Source of the DNA: Nocardia sp. CNY236
Lineage (GTDB): Bacteria > Actinomycetota > Actinomycetes > Mycobacteriales > Mycobacteriaceae
Assembly (NCBI RefSeq): GCF_000482385.1
Contig: NZ_AXVD01000007.1
Location: 186,001 to 250,000 of the forward strand
DNA length: 64,000 nt
Direction: 5' to 3'
The stretch's first letter is position 1. The number at the start of each line of letters is the position of its first letter. Made by a program: the position numbers and the translations under genes. Shown piece by piece: positions 18,112 through 27,265 of the stretch. The notes beneath the pieces were generated by a model that saw only the letters and a list, made by a program, of their open reading frames with translations, ran no database searches and had not been told where the DNA came from.

Positions 18112-18263
18112 GTCGCTGGACCGATGCCGACTATCCTTCCACCTATCATTCTGGTCTACAGTCCGGCCACCAACCAATGGCTCGCCGCCGCCGAAACCAC
18201 TGTCGTGGAAAGAGATTGTCCGACATCAAAGACGGCTGGATCGTCTTCGAGGCTTCCGCGTAG
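18108..18263 (+). CDS. possible 51-residue protein coupled to the glycosyltransferase
   Basis: GTG 18108 overlaps the glycosyltransferase stop (GTGA), a common sign of coupled translation. The peptide begins VSRWTDADYPSTYHSG and ends KDGWIVFEASA; the middle is Arg-rich. No family is recognised. The overlap is the only positive evidence, and another open frame runs through the same DNA. Confidence 0.35.
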   Translation: MSRWTDADYPSTYHSGLQSGHQPMARRRRNHCRGKRLSDIKDGWIVFEASA

Positions 18264-18370
18264 GGGTCCAACCGGGTCGCTGGTGTGACCCCCGCCTCAT
18301 GCGTGGTTGAGGCGATAGCGCACAGTGAGATTCGGCAGCGATCGACGAATCTGATGACGAACTGGTGGAT

Positions 18371-18700
18371 ATGACTGCGAAACCGACCGCGTTGGGCTAC
18401 CTGCGCCGCGATGTCTCCGGCGTGACCCAGGCCTGGCACGAGACCCAGATCCGTAGTCTGGCGAGCCGGATGGGGTATGAGTTGGCCAAAACCGTGGTGT
18501 TCGGGGCCAACACCAGCGAGCCGCTCGCTCGCCTGGTCGACGCGGTGCGCAAGATCGACGCCGATGCGGTGATCGTGCCCGATCTCCACCACATCGGCCC
18601 GGACGTGCCCACCGAACTCGTGGGTGTCTGCGAAGTGATCACCGTGCACCCACACCTTACTTACCCCCGCAACTCCCCATCGAACCCCTTCGACACATGA
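18371..18700 (+). CDS. resolvase-fold small protein
   Basis: A 109-residue protein resembling only the N-terminal catalytic fold of serine recombinases: ALGYLRRDVSG, then a helix EIRSLA-type segment and IDADAVIVPDLHHIG, the strand-turn usual before helix E. The position equivalent to the nucleophile Ser may be Ser410-type DVSG, but the DNA-binding tail is missing and the Arg pair is not clear, so recombinase activity is doubtful. Similar stand-alone proteins occur in Nocardia and Rhodococcus. It lies 66 bp before dinB on the same strand. Confidence 0.7.
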   Translation: MTAKPTALGYLRRDVSGVTQAWHETQIRSLASRMGYELAKTVVFGANTSEPLARLVDAVRKIDADAVIVPDLHHIGPDVPTELVGVCEVITVHPHLTYPRNSPSNPFDT

Positions 18701-18759
18701 TGCCGGGCGGCCGAGCGAGTTCCCGGCGTGGGCAGAGGCTGGCCTGTCACACAGGTATG

Positions 18760-18773
18760 CGAACATATGTTCG
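18760..18773. promoter_or_regulatory. LexA/SOS box overlapping the dinB start
   Basis: CGAACATATGTTCG is a perfect palindrome matching the actinobacterial SOS consensus CGAAC-n4-GTTCG. It covers the putative dinB ATG (18767), so LexA bound here would block initiation directly. Confidence 0.75.
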
Positions 18774-20008
18774 TGTCTGCTGCGTCGACACCCCGATCGG
18801 ACAGACCTCGGATACAGGCGCGGGCCGAGGCGACGATCCTGCATGCCGACCTGGACTCGTTCTACGCGTCGGTGGAGCAGCGGGACGACCCGCGCCTGCG
18901 AGGCAAGCCGGTCATCGTGGGCAGTGGGGTGGTGCTCGCCGCCAGCTACGAAGCCAAAGCGTTCGGGGTGCGCACGCCGATGAACGCCAGTCAGGCGCGC
19001 CGGCTGTGTCCGCATGCGATCGCGGTGCCGGCGCGCATGTCTGCCTATGCCGAGTCGAGCGCGGCGGTATTCGAGATCTTCCGCGACACCACGCCGATCG
19101 TCGAGGGGATCTCCATCGACGAGGCGTTCTTGGACGTCGGCGGGTTGCGTCGTATCGCGGGTGAGCCGGTCGATATCGCCGCGACGTTGCGCACCACCGT
19201 GCGTGAGCGTGTCGGCCTGCCGATTTCGGTGGGGATCGCCCGCACCAAGTTCCTCGCCAAGGTGGCCAGCGCGGTGGCCAAGCCCGACGGTTTGCGGGTG
19301 GTGCCACCGGACGGTGAAATCGATTTCCTGCACCCGCTGCCGGTCGAACGACTGTGGGGTGTGGGCGAGGTCACTGCGCGGATATTGCACCAGTATGGCA
19401 TCACCCGAATCGGGCAACTCGCCGACCTGGGTGAACGGTCTTTGCAGGACATGGTCGGCCTTGCGGCGGCCCGTCATCTGTCTGCCCTGTCCTGGGCGCG
19501 TGATCCGCGCCGGGTGGAGGTCGGCCGGCGGCGCCGTTCGATCGGCGCACAGCGCGCTCTCGGCCGCCGCTACCGTCCGCCCGACGAGATCGAGGCCTAC
19601 CTGCACGGTCTCACCGATCGGCTCGGACAGCGCCTGCGAGCCGCCAACCGCCGATGCCGCACGGTTGTATTGCGCATTCGTTTCGACGACTTCACCCGCG
19701 CCACCCGGTCGCACACTCTCGCCGAGGCCACCGACCACACCGACACGATCCTGCACGCGGCCCGCAGCCTGCTCACCGAGGTCACCCCGCTCATCCACGA
19801 GCGGGGTCTGACCCTGATCGGCCTGGGCCTGACCAATCTGGACGACTCCGATGCCGTCCAGCTCCCACTGCCCTTCGCCGCACGGCCGACCGACACGCTC
19901 GACACCACACTGGACGATCTGCGCCGCCGCTTCGGCTCCACTGCCGTTACCCGCGCGGCGCTGCTCGACCGTGGTGTGGGAGCCTCGGTTCCGCTGCTCC
20001 CCGACTGA
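18767..20008 (+). CDS. dinB: DNA polymerase IV, Y-family translesion polymerase
   Basis: About 413 residues. Palm motifs HADLDSFYASVEQRD (metal Asp) and GISIDEAFLDV (Asp-Glu), finger region AASYEAKAFGVRTPM, helix-hairpin-helix RLWGVGEVTARILHQYGI, and a little-finger domain. QLPLPF near the end fits the beta-clamp-binding motif. It copies damaged DNA with low fidelity. The ATG at 18767 lies inside an SOS box; if that box controls the promoter, the transcript may be leaderless or the true start further downstream (for example near RAEATILHAD). Followed by a strong hairpin. Confidence 0.93.
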   Translation: MFVSAASTPRSDRPRIQARAEATILHADLDSFYASVEQRDDPRLRGKPVIVGSGVVLAASYEAKAFGVRTPMNASQARRLCPHAIAVPARMSAYAESSAAVFEIFRDTTPIVEGISIDEAFLDVGGLRRIAGEPVDIAATLRTTVRERVGLPISVGIARTKFLAKVASAVAKPDGLRVVPPDGEIDFLHPLPVERLWGVGEVTARILHQYGITRIGQLADLGERSLQDMVGLAAARHLSALSWARDPRRVEVGRRRRSIGAQRALGRRYRPPDEIEAYLHGLTDRLGQRLRAANRRCRTVVLRIRFDDFTRATRSHTLAEATDHTDTILHAARSLLTEVTPLIHERGLTLIGLGLTNLDDSDAVQLPLPFAARPTDTLDTTLDDLRRRFGSTAVTRAALLDRGVGASVPLLPD

Positions 20009-20029
20009 AACAACGCACACAACCAAACG

Positions 20030-20056
20030 TGGCCCCGGGCGAAACACCCTGGGCCA
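20030..20056. terminator. weaker hairpin after dinB
   Basis: TGGCCCCGGG (20030-20039) pairs with CCCTGGGCCA (20047-20056) with one mismatch around a 7-nt loop. It lies 22 nt after the dinB stop and precedes the stronger hairpin. Confidence 0.4.
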
Positions 20057-20097
20057 GGTCACATTCGAAGGCCCCGACACACTCCGGGTCTTCGCTC

Positions 20098-20130
20098 GGT
20101 GTGTCGCGTGGAATCTTCACGCGACACACC
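20098..20130. terminator. perfect 13-bp hairpin between convergent genes
   Basis: GGTGTGTCGCGTG (20098-20110) and CACGCGACACACC (20118-20130) form a perfect stem with loop gaatctt. It lies 12 bp beyond the stop of the hydrolase gene and 90 bp beyond dinB, and should stop transcription from both sides. Confidence 0.7.
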
Positions 20131-20141
20131 ATAGCCGCTGG

Positions 20142-20942
20142 TCAGGATACCGAATCGGCGGCAGTGAGGATGATCTCGGCGACCGCCTGCGGCTGGGATG
20201 CGGGCAGGGCATGCGAAGCGCCGGAGATTTCAACAGTGTCGCGAGCTCCGGCGCGTTCGGCCATGAACCGGTGTGCAGCCACCGGAATGTTGAGGTCCGC
20301 TTCGGGGAAGACGAACCACGACGGCAGGTTCTTCCAGTTGGGTGCGCCCGACGTGCCGTTGAGGGCACGGTCGTTGAGTGGGCGTTGGGTGACCGCGTCG
20401 AGTTGGGCTCGGTCGGCCGGCAGATCCGCAGCGAACTGGCCGTGGTATTTGCCCTGCGCAATGTAGAGGTCGGTGCTGCCGTCGGGCAGCGGAACCTCGC
20501 TCAGAGTTTCACCGAGCGTGCTACCCGGGAACTTGCCGGAAAGCTCGCCGATGGTTTCGCCTTCCTCTGGCGCGAAGGCAGCGACGTACACCAGTCCCTT
20601 GATCTTCGGATCGTGGATCTGCGAGATGACCTGGCCGCCATAGGAGTGCCCGACCAGGACGACGGGACCATCGATAGAGGAAACGACGCCGCGGACTGCG
20701 TCGGCGTCGCCGTCCACGCTGCGCAGCGGGTTACCCGCGGCGATAGTCCTCAGGCCCTGCTGGTCGAGCCGGTCGATCACGGCGTTCCAGCTCGCGGACT
20801 CGGCGAAGGCACCGTGTACCAGGACGATGGTCGGCTTCTCCTCGGCGCGTCCAGGATCGGCGGCTGCACAGCCTGCGCTGGCCATGGTCGCGGCGAGTCC
20901 CAGTGCAAGGGCGGCGAGTTTGGCGGTGTTGGTGAATCTCAC
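20142..20942 (-). CDS. exported alpha/beta hydrolase
   Basis: A 266-residue protein with a signal peptide (MRFTNTAKLAALALGLAAT) and Cys25 in an imperfect lipobox (SAGC), so it is secreted and possibly lipid-anchored. The hydrolase domain is salicylate-esterase-like: VLVHGAFAESASWN oxyanion region, VGHSYGG nucleophile Ser, and GASHALP with the catalytic His. The substrate is an ester of unknown nature. It is followed on the same strand by no other gene; the next gene upstream encodes a second hydrolase 61 bp away. Confidence 0.88.
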   Translation of the reverse strand: MRFTNTAKLAALALGLAATMASAGCAAADPGRAEEKPTIVLVHGAFAESASWNAVIDRLDQQGLRTIAAGNPLRSVDGDADAVRGVVSSIDGPVVLVGHSYGGQVISQIHDPKIKGLVYVAAFAPEEGETIGELSGKFPGSTLGETLSEVPLPDGSTDLYIAQGKYHGQFAADLPADRAQLDAVTQRPLNDRALNGTSGAPNWKNLPSWFVFPEADLNIPVAAHRFMAERAGARDTVEISGASHALPASQPQAVAEIILTAADSVS

Positions 20943-21003
20943 GACGAGTTCCTTTGCTGTACAGAACTGAGCGTGTGGGAACGCTGATGGATGGCTGGTG
21001 AAT

Positions 21004-21828
21004 TCAGCTGTTGAGGAATTCGAGCAGGTCGGCTTCGAAGGCGGTGCGGAATTCCCCGTACAGCCCGTGTGGTGCGCCGGGATAGACGCGAAGGGTCGAA
21101 TTCATGATCAGCTCGGCCGACTTCACCGCCGAGTCGTGCAGCGGGACGATCTGATCGTCATCACCGTGGGCCACGAGCACGGGAATATCGATGCGTTTCA
21201 GATCCTCGGTGAAGTCGGTTTCGGAGAACTGGGCGATGCATTCGTAGGCGGCCCGGATCCCCGCCTGCATACCCAGTCGCCAGAACGCACGACGAGCACC
21301 CTCGGAGGTCGGTACGCCTGGCCGGTTGAAGCCGTAGAAGGTCTCACTCAGATCCCAATAGAATTGGGAGCGGTCGGTGGCGACACCGGAGCGGATCGTG
21401 TCGAACACCTCCATCGGGGTGCCGTCGGGGTTGGTGTCGGATTCGACCATGACCGGCGGTACCGCACCGAGCAGGACGGCCTTGGCTACCCGAGCGCTGC
21501 CGTGGCGGCTCAGGTAGCGGGCCACCTCCCCACCGCCGGTGGAGTGGCCGACGAGCACCGCATCGTGGAGGTCGAGCGTCTCGATCAGTTCGGCGAGGTC
21601 GTCGGCGTAGCGATCCATGGTGTTGCCGTCCCAGGTCTGGCTGGATCGGCCGTGGCCGCGGCGGTCGTGGGCGATGGCGCGGAAGCCGTTCTCGGCGACC
21701 AGGCGAGCCTGCTCGTCCCAGGCGTCGGCGCTGAGCGGCCACCCGTGGCTGAACACGACCGGCCGTCCGGTGCCCCAGTCCTTGAAGAAGATCTCCGCGC
21801 CGTCTGTTGTGGTGAATGTCGAGGTCAT
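21004..21828 (-). CDS. non-heme chloroperoxidase-like alpha/beta hydrolase
   Basis: A 274-residue cytoplasmic hydrolase close to cofactor-free haloperoxidases: [26 protein letters not shown] with the nucleophile Ser, [11 protein letters not shown] with the Asp, and GAPHGLY with the His. The family shows esterase or perhydrolase activity in vitro; the natural substrate is unknown. It may be cotranscribed with the exported hydrolase just downstream. Length and motifs are complete. Confidence 0.92.
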   Translation of the reverse strand: MTSTFTTTDGAEIFFKDWGTGRPVVFSHGWPLSADAWDEQARLVAENGFRAIAHDRRGHGRSSQTWDGNTMDRYADDLAELIETLDLHDAVLVGHSTGGGEVARYLSRHGSARVAKAVLLGAVPPVMVESDTNPDGTPMEVFDTIRSGVATDRSQFYWDLSETFYGFNRPGVPTSEGARRAFWRLGMQAGIRAAYECIAQFSETDFTEDLKRIDIPVLVAHGDDDQIVPLHDSAVKSAELIMNSTLRVYPGAPHGLYGEFRTAFEADLLEFLNS

Positions 21829-22003
21829 GCCGATAAAGCTACGAGTCCGAGTACCCCCGACGAATCAGTCGAACGACTGCACCGACGACTGCACCGACGA
21901 CTCAGTCCTTCCGAATCGATGACGCAGTCACCTGCCAGCTATCGAACCTTCGTGGGTGAAAGCGCAGTCAGCTGCTGCACCAGCCTCTTGCTAGTCTGCG
22001 TCG

Positions 22004-24790
22004 GTGGATAGTCGGATTTCGCCGCTCTCGGTCACTACCAGTGACGTGCTGACCACCACACCGAACGTTTCGCCACGTCTCGTCGGTCGCGAGCGGTATC
22101 TTTCATTGCTGCGGGGCTTACTCGATCGAGCTGTCGCGGGCGACGGATCGGCGCTGGTCCTGCATGGCGAAGCCGGCATCGGAAAATCGGCATTGCTGGC
22201 CGCTGTTCGGGATATGGCGATCGAGCGGAGACTGACCGTCCTGTCGGCAGTCGGCGTCGAGAACGAGGCGGGACTGCCCTTCGCCGGACTGCATCAGTTG
22301 CTGCGCCCGCTCATGTCCAAAGCAACGATATTGCCACCGAAACACCAGCGCACACTGAACGTCGCGCTCGGGCAGGAGGACGGCACCGCAGACCTGTACT
22401 CGTTGGCAATGGCCGTGCTCCAGTTGGTCGGCGAGGCCGCCGCACAGCACCCTGTCGTCTTGATCGTCGATGACCTGCAATGGCTCGACAGCTGTAGCGC
22501 CGAAGTGCTGAGCTTCGTCGCTCGCCGAGTCGGCAGCGACGCGGTTCTCGTCTTGTGCGCCGCTCGCGCCGGGCGGGCGGATCCGGCGCCCCTGGCGGGA
22601 CTGCCCGACCTCGACGTCGACCCACTCGACGATCGCGAAGCCACCGCACTCCTCGACAGCCGTGCCCCGGCACTGACAACCACCGTTCGGCAGCGACTGC
22701 TCGAGCTGGCGTCGGGCAACCCCTTGGCGCTGCTCGAGTTGCCCCGAGCGCTGCACCAGACCAACACTGACCGGGTGGTCGAGGAGTTCCCCCTCACCCC
22801 ACGTCTCGAAAACGCCTTCGCCGACCGCTACGCCGAGCTCAGTGATCCGGCCCGCGCACTCGTGGTGGTCTTGGCGGCCGACGTCACCTGCGATCTACGT
22901 CGACTGCTGCAGGCAGCCGCCGCACTCGCCGACACCGCGGTTACGACCGCACACCTGCAGGAAGCGCTGGACGTCGGCCTGGTCGAGTTATCCGGCGCGG
23001 CAGCGCGATTCCGGCATCCGTTGATGCGTTCGGCCGTCTACGTCCGCGCGTCACTGACTCAACGACTCGGTGCACATACCCGCTTGGCCGACGTACTCGC
23101 CGAATTCCCCGACAAACAACTGTGGCATCGGGCAGCAGCAACTCTCGGATTGGACGACACCCTCGCGGTGCAACTCGCAGACTACGCCCAACGCTCCGAG
23201 GCGCGGGGAGCGATGATGGCCGCAGTCAACGCATTGCAACGAGCGGCCGCTCTGTCCGAGAGCCCGGAGCGCTCCACCGCGCTGCTACTGCACGCCGCGG
23301 AAATCACCACCGAAATCGGCGCCCGCCGCGAAGCCCAGGACCTGGTCGATCGAGTAAACCTAGGCGCATTGGGTCCGATCGAACGAGCCCGGCTGGCCAA
23401 TATTCAGGAAGTCATCGCCTTCAGCCGACACGACCCCGAATCTCGGATATTCGAACTTGTCGACATCGCCGCACAGGTCATGGGCAACTCCGATCTCGCC
23501 GCCGAGCTGCTGTGGCGGGCCGCTTCGCGTTGCCTGTTCCAACAAGCCTCGCTCGACGCTCGCACGGCCATCGCCAACCAACTCGACATCCTCGACCTGC
23601 CTGCACACGACCCCCGACAGCTTGCCATCGACGCCTACACCATGCCCTGCGACCGTGGTCCCGCTGTACTCGAACAGCTCGAGCGGCTGACCCCGGACCG
23701 CTCCGATGGTGACGCCATGCGCTTCCTCGGCTATGCCGCGTTGTTCCTCGGGGACTTCCGTCGTGGGTGCGCCTATATCGATACCGCCGCCGCTGTCGGA
23801 CGCGATCAAGGACGCCTCGGACTGCTCGCAGGAATTCTCGGTGCCGGAAATTGGAGTCGTATCTGGCTCGGCGAGTGGGATACGGTCCTGGCCGAAACCG
23901 AGGAGTCTCGGGCCTTTGCCGAGGCAACTGGCGAAGAATTCCACCTGATCGCCGGGCGCGCCAACCTGGCCATGATCGCCGCACTGCGCGGAGAATTCGA
24001 GCTCGCCTACGATCATCTGCGCGAGATCCACGCCAGCCCCTTGGCTACCGGCATGCGGGGCATTCACGTCGCTGCTCAACAAACCCGCGGCATCATCCAT
24101 CTCCTAGCGGGCCGCGCCGACGACGCCTACACGGCTCTGCACCGCGTCTACGACCCGGCCGACCCGGTCAGCCACCCCATGCGATGCTGGTGGGTCGCTC
24201 CCGAACTCGCCGACGCCGCAGTCGCCGCAGACAAAGTCGACGCCGCCCGACAGTTACTGACCGAACTACCACCCCTGGCAGTGCGATTGCCTGCCCCGAT
24301 GCTCGGCGTCGTCGACGAATACACGCGAGCGGTTCTCGCCGATGATGCCGATGCAGACACCGCCTATTCCGAGGCACTCGAGCGTGGTGTGGGCTCTTGG
24401 CCGCTCTATCGCGCCCGGCTTCACCTGCATCACGGTCGCCGGTTGCGCCGCCAGCGCAGGTTGTCGGAGGCCCGCGAACCACTGCGGGCGGCCCGTGACA
24501 CTTTCGATGCGCTCGGCGCCAATCCGTGGGCAGACGCCGCGCGTAACGAACTGCGTGCTGCTGGCGAGGCCAGCGCACGCCGGGCGCCCAGCGCCCGCGA
24601 CCATCTCACTCCGCAAGAGCTCCAGATCGCGACGCTCGCCGCCGACGGACTCACCAACCGGCAAATCGCGGAGAAGCTCTACCTGTCGCATCGGACGATC
24701 GGTTCCCACCTGTATCGCATCTACCCTCGCCTGGGTATCAGCCGCCGGGTCGAACTCGCCGAAGCTCTCAAAGCCGCTGGCACGTCGTAG
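22004..24790 (+). CDS. large ATP-binding LuxR-family (LAL) regulator
   Basis: A 928-residue protein. AAA-type ATPase first: Walker A GEAGIGKSALL at residues 55-65 and Walker B VVLIVDDLQWLD; then a long helical, TPR-like middle (about 300-850); then a LuxR/GerE helix-turn-helix, LTPQELQIATLAADGL through RTIGSHLYRIYPRLGIS. LAL proteins activate operons, often for secondary metabolism or sugar use, on binding an inducer through the middle domain. The usual VKxHL of the recognition helix reads IGSHL here. Start GTG 22004. No obvious target operon adjoins it. Confidence 0.9.
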   Translation: MDSRISPLSVTTSDVLTTTPNVSPRLVGRERYLSLLRGLLDRAVAGDGSALVLHGEAGIGKSALLAAVRDMAIERRLTVLSAVGVENEAGLPFAGLHQLLRPLMSKATILPPKHQRTLNVALGQEDGTADLYSLAMAVLQLVGEAAAQHPVVLIVDDLQWLDSCSAEVLSFVARRVGSDAVLVLCAARAGRADPAPLAGLPDLDVDPLDDREATALLDSRAPALTTTVRQRLLELASGNPLALLELPRALHQTNTDRVVEEFPLTPRLENAFADRYAELSDPARALVVVLAADVTCDLRRLLQAAAALADTAVTTAHLQEALDVGLVELSGAAARFRHPLMRSAVYVRASLTQRLGAHTRLADVLAEFPDKQLWHRAAATLGLDDTLAVQLADYAQRSEARGAMMAAVNALQRAAALSESPERSTALLLHAAEITTEIGARREAQDLVDRVNLGALGPIERARLANIQEVIAFSRHDPESRIFELVDIAAQVMGNSDLAAELLWRAASRCLFQQASLDARTAIANQLDILDLPAHDPRQLAIDAYTMPCDRGPAVLEQLERLTPDRSDGDAMRFLGYAALFLGDFRRGCAYIDTAAAVGRDQGRLGLLAGILGAGNWSRIWLGEWDTVLAETEESRAFAEATGEEFHLIAGRANLAMIAALRGEFELAYDHLREIHASPLATGMRGIHVAAQQTRGIIHLLAGRADDAYTALHRVYDPADPVSHPMRCWWVAPELADAAVAADKVDAARQLLTELPPLAVRLPAPMLGVVDEYTRAVLADDADADTAYSEALERGVGSWPLYRARLHLHHGRRLRRQRRLSEAREPLRAARDTFDALGANPWADAARNELRAAGEASARRAPSARDHLTPQELQIATLAADGLTNRQIAEKLYLSHRTIGSHLYRIYPRLGISRRVELAEALKAAGTS

Positions 24791-24815
24791 TTCGCCCGGT
24801 CGTCATGGTGAGCCG

Positions 24816-25631
24816 CTATCGCGGCACGTGTGCTGGTTCATCGACATACACGCTGATGCGGGTGACCTCCGCGGTGATTCGTCGCGACGGCAGCAGAGCG
24901 GGAAGTCGAGCGGTGACCGGGCGAGCAAGAGTTAGATCGATATTCGTTCCGTCAGCGTTCGGGAGGTGCAGACGGCCGTCCCTGACAGTGGGTGCGGTTT
25001 CGGTGAATCGGTGCCTGGACGTGATCGACTCGATGTCCGTCCGATCGACGACGGCCACGACAGCGCCGGATCGACGGAGCACCAGGGACGTGTCGGTCAG
25101 AAAGTGCGGGCTGGTCAGATGAATCGCCAAGTGTCCCAGCAGCGCGACCAGCGACCACACCGAGGCAACCGCGACGCTCACCCGAACCCACGTCCACGGT
25201 AGAAGCAGATGCAGGACAATGATCTCGAGGAGGGTCGCGACTGCGAACGCCACCGGCATTGCCAGCGTTCCTCGACGCGCGTCGAGAACGAGCGCACCCG
25301 CCTCGACTTCGGAGTGACGTCCACGGATCCACAGCCACAGCGCCCGGTAGGCTTTGAGTTCGGCGCGTACAAACGGCCGAAACGGCGAGTGGCCGACCAT
25401 GTTCACAGCCGCATCCCGAAGCCTCGCACCTCGACGGCGCGCAACCACGATCGCGAAGACAAGCGTCACGATCATGGCGCACGCGAGAGGAATTTCCACC
25501 GCGACGAAAAGCAGCACGGCCTGATGAGCACTGACCACACCGGCCGCCAACATCGCGGCATCGATGACGAGAACGGCTGCCGCCACCACCTGCGCAGCGT
25601 GTCCCCATCGTCGAATCGACTCGAGCATCAT
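24816..25631 (-). CDS. membrane protein of unknown function
   Basis: 271 residues with four predicted helices: a pair near the N terminus (VVAAAVLVIDAAMLAAGVV and LACAMIVTLVFAIVVA) and a pair in the middle (ATLLEIIVLHLLLPW and VASVWSLVALLGHLAIHL). The C-terminal 90 residues look like a soluble beta-rich domain. It starts exactly at the last base of the MerR stop codon, so it is coupled to that gene and may be its regulated target. No family recognised. Confidence 0.8.
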   Translation of the reverse strand: MMLESIRRWGHAAQVVAAAVLVIDAAMLAAGVVSAHQAVLLFVAVEIPLACAMIVTLVFAIVVARRRGARLRDAAVNMVGHSPFRPFVRAELKAYRALWLWIRGRHSEVEAGALVLDARRGTLAMPVAFAVATLLEIIVLHLLLPWTWVRVSVAVASVWSLVALLGHLAIHLTSPHFLTDTSLVLRRSGAVVAVVDRTDIESITSRHRFTETAPTVRDGRLHLPNADGTNIDLTLARPVTARLPALLPSRRITAEVTRISVYVDEPAHVPR

Positions 25632-26443
25632 CAGAGATCCACATCGGTCGAGGATCGGGTGATCAGATCTCGGTGCACCCGACGAACGACTTCTCGTTGC
25701 GCGAGGTCGGGGATCAGATCATCGAGCGAAATCGCGCCGATACTGCCGTCGGCCTCGGCCGCTTCCTCGGATAGCTGCATGATCGCTGTCCACTGCTGAC
25801 CGAAGAACTCGAGGAACCGGGCTGCGAGCGAGTCGATCTCGGATTCCGCCGAACCCGGGCTGCGCCCTTCGAGATGCGACCATTCGGCAAGCAGGGACAT
25901 ATACCGCTCGCGCTGACGGTCATCGGTCATCGTTGCTTCGTAAGCGGCGAACAACGCCTTCGGAGTGCTCACCGACAGCGACACGGCCTCGACCAGGTCT
26001 CGGTCGAGTCGAACAGCCGAACCGACCGCGACCGACGTAGCCCCGTCGATAGCGTCGGACAGGGCAGCTTCCAGGGTCGTCGGCAGCGCCGAGATCCGGT
26101 TGCCGCGTTCGGCCTCGGCCAACATCGCCGCGAGCGCAGTGCGCCGGCTGGCGAGTACAGCCTGTTCCTTCTCGATGCCGACGATCAACGCCCGAAGATC
26201 CGCCACTACGTCTCGATCGTCTTCGCTCGACTTCTCCTGCGCGAGTATGGCGGCGACCGATCCGAGCGGAACCCCGTTCGTTGCCAGCCAACGAATTCGC
26301 ATGAGACGGACGGCATCGCTGATCGTGTACTCGCGGTAGCCGTTGGATCGACGGTGCGGCTCGTTCAACAGACCGAGACGGTGGTAGTGACGCACCGCTC
26401 TCGTCGTTGTGCCGGCAAATTCGGCGAGCTGGCCTATTCGCAT
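25631..26443 (-). CDS. MerR-family regulator
   Basis: 270 residues from ATG 26443. The N-terminal MerR domain begins MRIGQLAEFAGTTTRAVRHYHRLGLL and continues NGYREYTISDAVRLMRIRWL; the rest is a helical effector domain of about 180 residues without metal-binding cysteines, so a multidrug or stress ligand is more likely than a metal. It forms a two-gene operon with the membrane protein downstream (TGATG overlap). Confidence 0.9.
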   Translation of the reverse strand: MRIGQLAEFAGTTTRAVRHYHRLGLLNEPHRRSNGYREYTISDAVRLMRIRWLATNGVPLGSVAAILAQEKSSEDDRDVVADLRALIVGIEKEQAVLASRRTALAAMLAEAERGNRISALPTTLEAALSDAIDGATSVAVGSAVRLDRDLVEAVSLSVSTPKALFAAYEATMTDDRQRERYMSLLAEWSHLEGRSPGSAESEIDSLAARFLEFFGQQWTAIMQLSEEAAEADGSIGAISLDDLIPDLAQREVVRRVHRDLITRSSTDVDL

Positions 26444-26476
26444 GAACCAAGTCTCGACCACGACCCAACGTCAAGG

Positions 26477-26740
26477 TCAACCGAGCAGGTCGCCCTCCCA
26501 CAGCGAAACGGCTGAACCTGCTCGTCGTACCGAGCGCCGATCTCGACATTGCAGCTTCATCGCCACCTGCAAATGCACCCAGCAGTCGTCCGGCAGGTGC
26601 ATGCGATGACTCTCCCACAGCTGCCGCGCCCGGGTATCGGTTAGCTCTAGCAAGTACGCGTAGCACATTACTTCCGCCAACGGCCCATCCGCGTGCACAG
26701 AGGTGCGATCGATCGGCTTCCGGTCACGCTCAGCTGTCAT
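26477..26740 (-). CDS. small unknown protein, second of a coupled pair
   Basis: An 87-residue frame overlapping the preceding small gene by 11 nt. The part from PLAEVMCYAYLLELTDTRARQLWESH through HLPDDCWVHLQVAMKLQ looks helical and genuine; the tail is Arg-rich. Not recognised. Supported mainly by the overlap and position between two other real genes. Confidence 0.45.
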   Translation of the reverse strand: MTAERDRKPIDRTSVHADGPLAEVMCYAYLLELTDTRARQLWESHRMHLPDDCWVHLQVAMKLQCRDRRSVRRAGSAVSLWEGDLLG

Positions 26741-26927
26741 CGTGGGTCACGATGATTCCCAGAAAGCTCTGTGCCAGTTCGTCGGCGACGTTCTGCGCTT
26801 GTTCAGCGCTGGCGGTGAAATCAAGTCTCAGGGAGCCGTATTCGATGTGGATGTGCCGGACGCGGCGCGGTTGACGAGGTAAATCCCCGTGGCCTCTGGC
26901 TTCGACCGACAGATGATTCGGGATCAC
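26730..26927 (-). CDS. small unknown protein, first of a coupled pair
   Basis: A 65-residue protein starting at GTG 26927, which overlaps the stop of another small frame (GTGA). The sequence has a regular strand/helix pattern: VRHIHIEYGSLRLDFTAS, then EQAQNVADELAQSFLGIIV. Not recognised. Tight overlaps on both sides suggest a tiny operon divergent from the broken XRE regulator. Confidence 0.5.
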   Translation of the reverse strand: MIPNHLSVEARGHGDLPRQPRRVRHIHIEYGSLRLDFTASAEQAQNVADELAQSFLGIIVTHDDS

Positions 26928-26939
26928 AGCCGCCTCCGA

Positions 26940-27082
26940 TCACCGCGGCTTCGTGATAGCCGGTGCGACCTGTCCGGCATCGACGAGCGCTTCCAGTGCG
27001 GCGGCTCTCCCGGGCAGCGGTTGGCGCGGCAAGCGACATGGATCTGCATCACCGAGTGTGCTTGCGGGACTGTGAACGACAT
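26940..27082 (-). pseudogene. small protein gene, probably frame-shifted
   Basis: From ATG 27082 one frame reads MSFTVPQAHSVMQIHVACRANRCP; after a shift near 27010 a second frame continues plausibly as GRAAALEALVDAGQVAPAITKPR and stops at 26940. Without the shift the first frame turns Arg-rich and ends at 26924. The combined reading looks like one Cys-containing 48-residue protein. Tentative. Confidence 0.3.
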
Positions 27083-27265
27083 GGTTGGTGGCTGGTGGGC
27101 GTCGCAGCAGGTTGACGGTCGGTGAGGGATTGGGTGATGGCCATTGGATCGGAACCTCCGGGCTGGCCGACAAGGAGTTTCGGGCCGACGGGCGCGGTGA
27201 TGGGTTACTGTGGGCGTATCGTAGGTGTTTGCCCAGTTCAAGCCGCAAAAATATAGGTGAGGGTG

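Noticed and set aside
18146..20080. 644-codon open frame on the minus strand opposite dinB
   Set aside because: It is antisense to a clear DNA polymerase IV and its translation is Arg/His/Gly-rich without a family; long antisense frames are common at this GC content.
21875..21898. Tandem 12-bp direct repeat (GACTGCACCGAC twice) before the chloroperoxidase gene
   Set aside because: Only two copies, not symmetric and not placed like an operator; most likely slippage.
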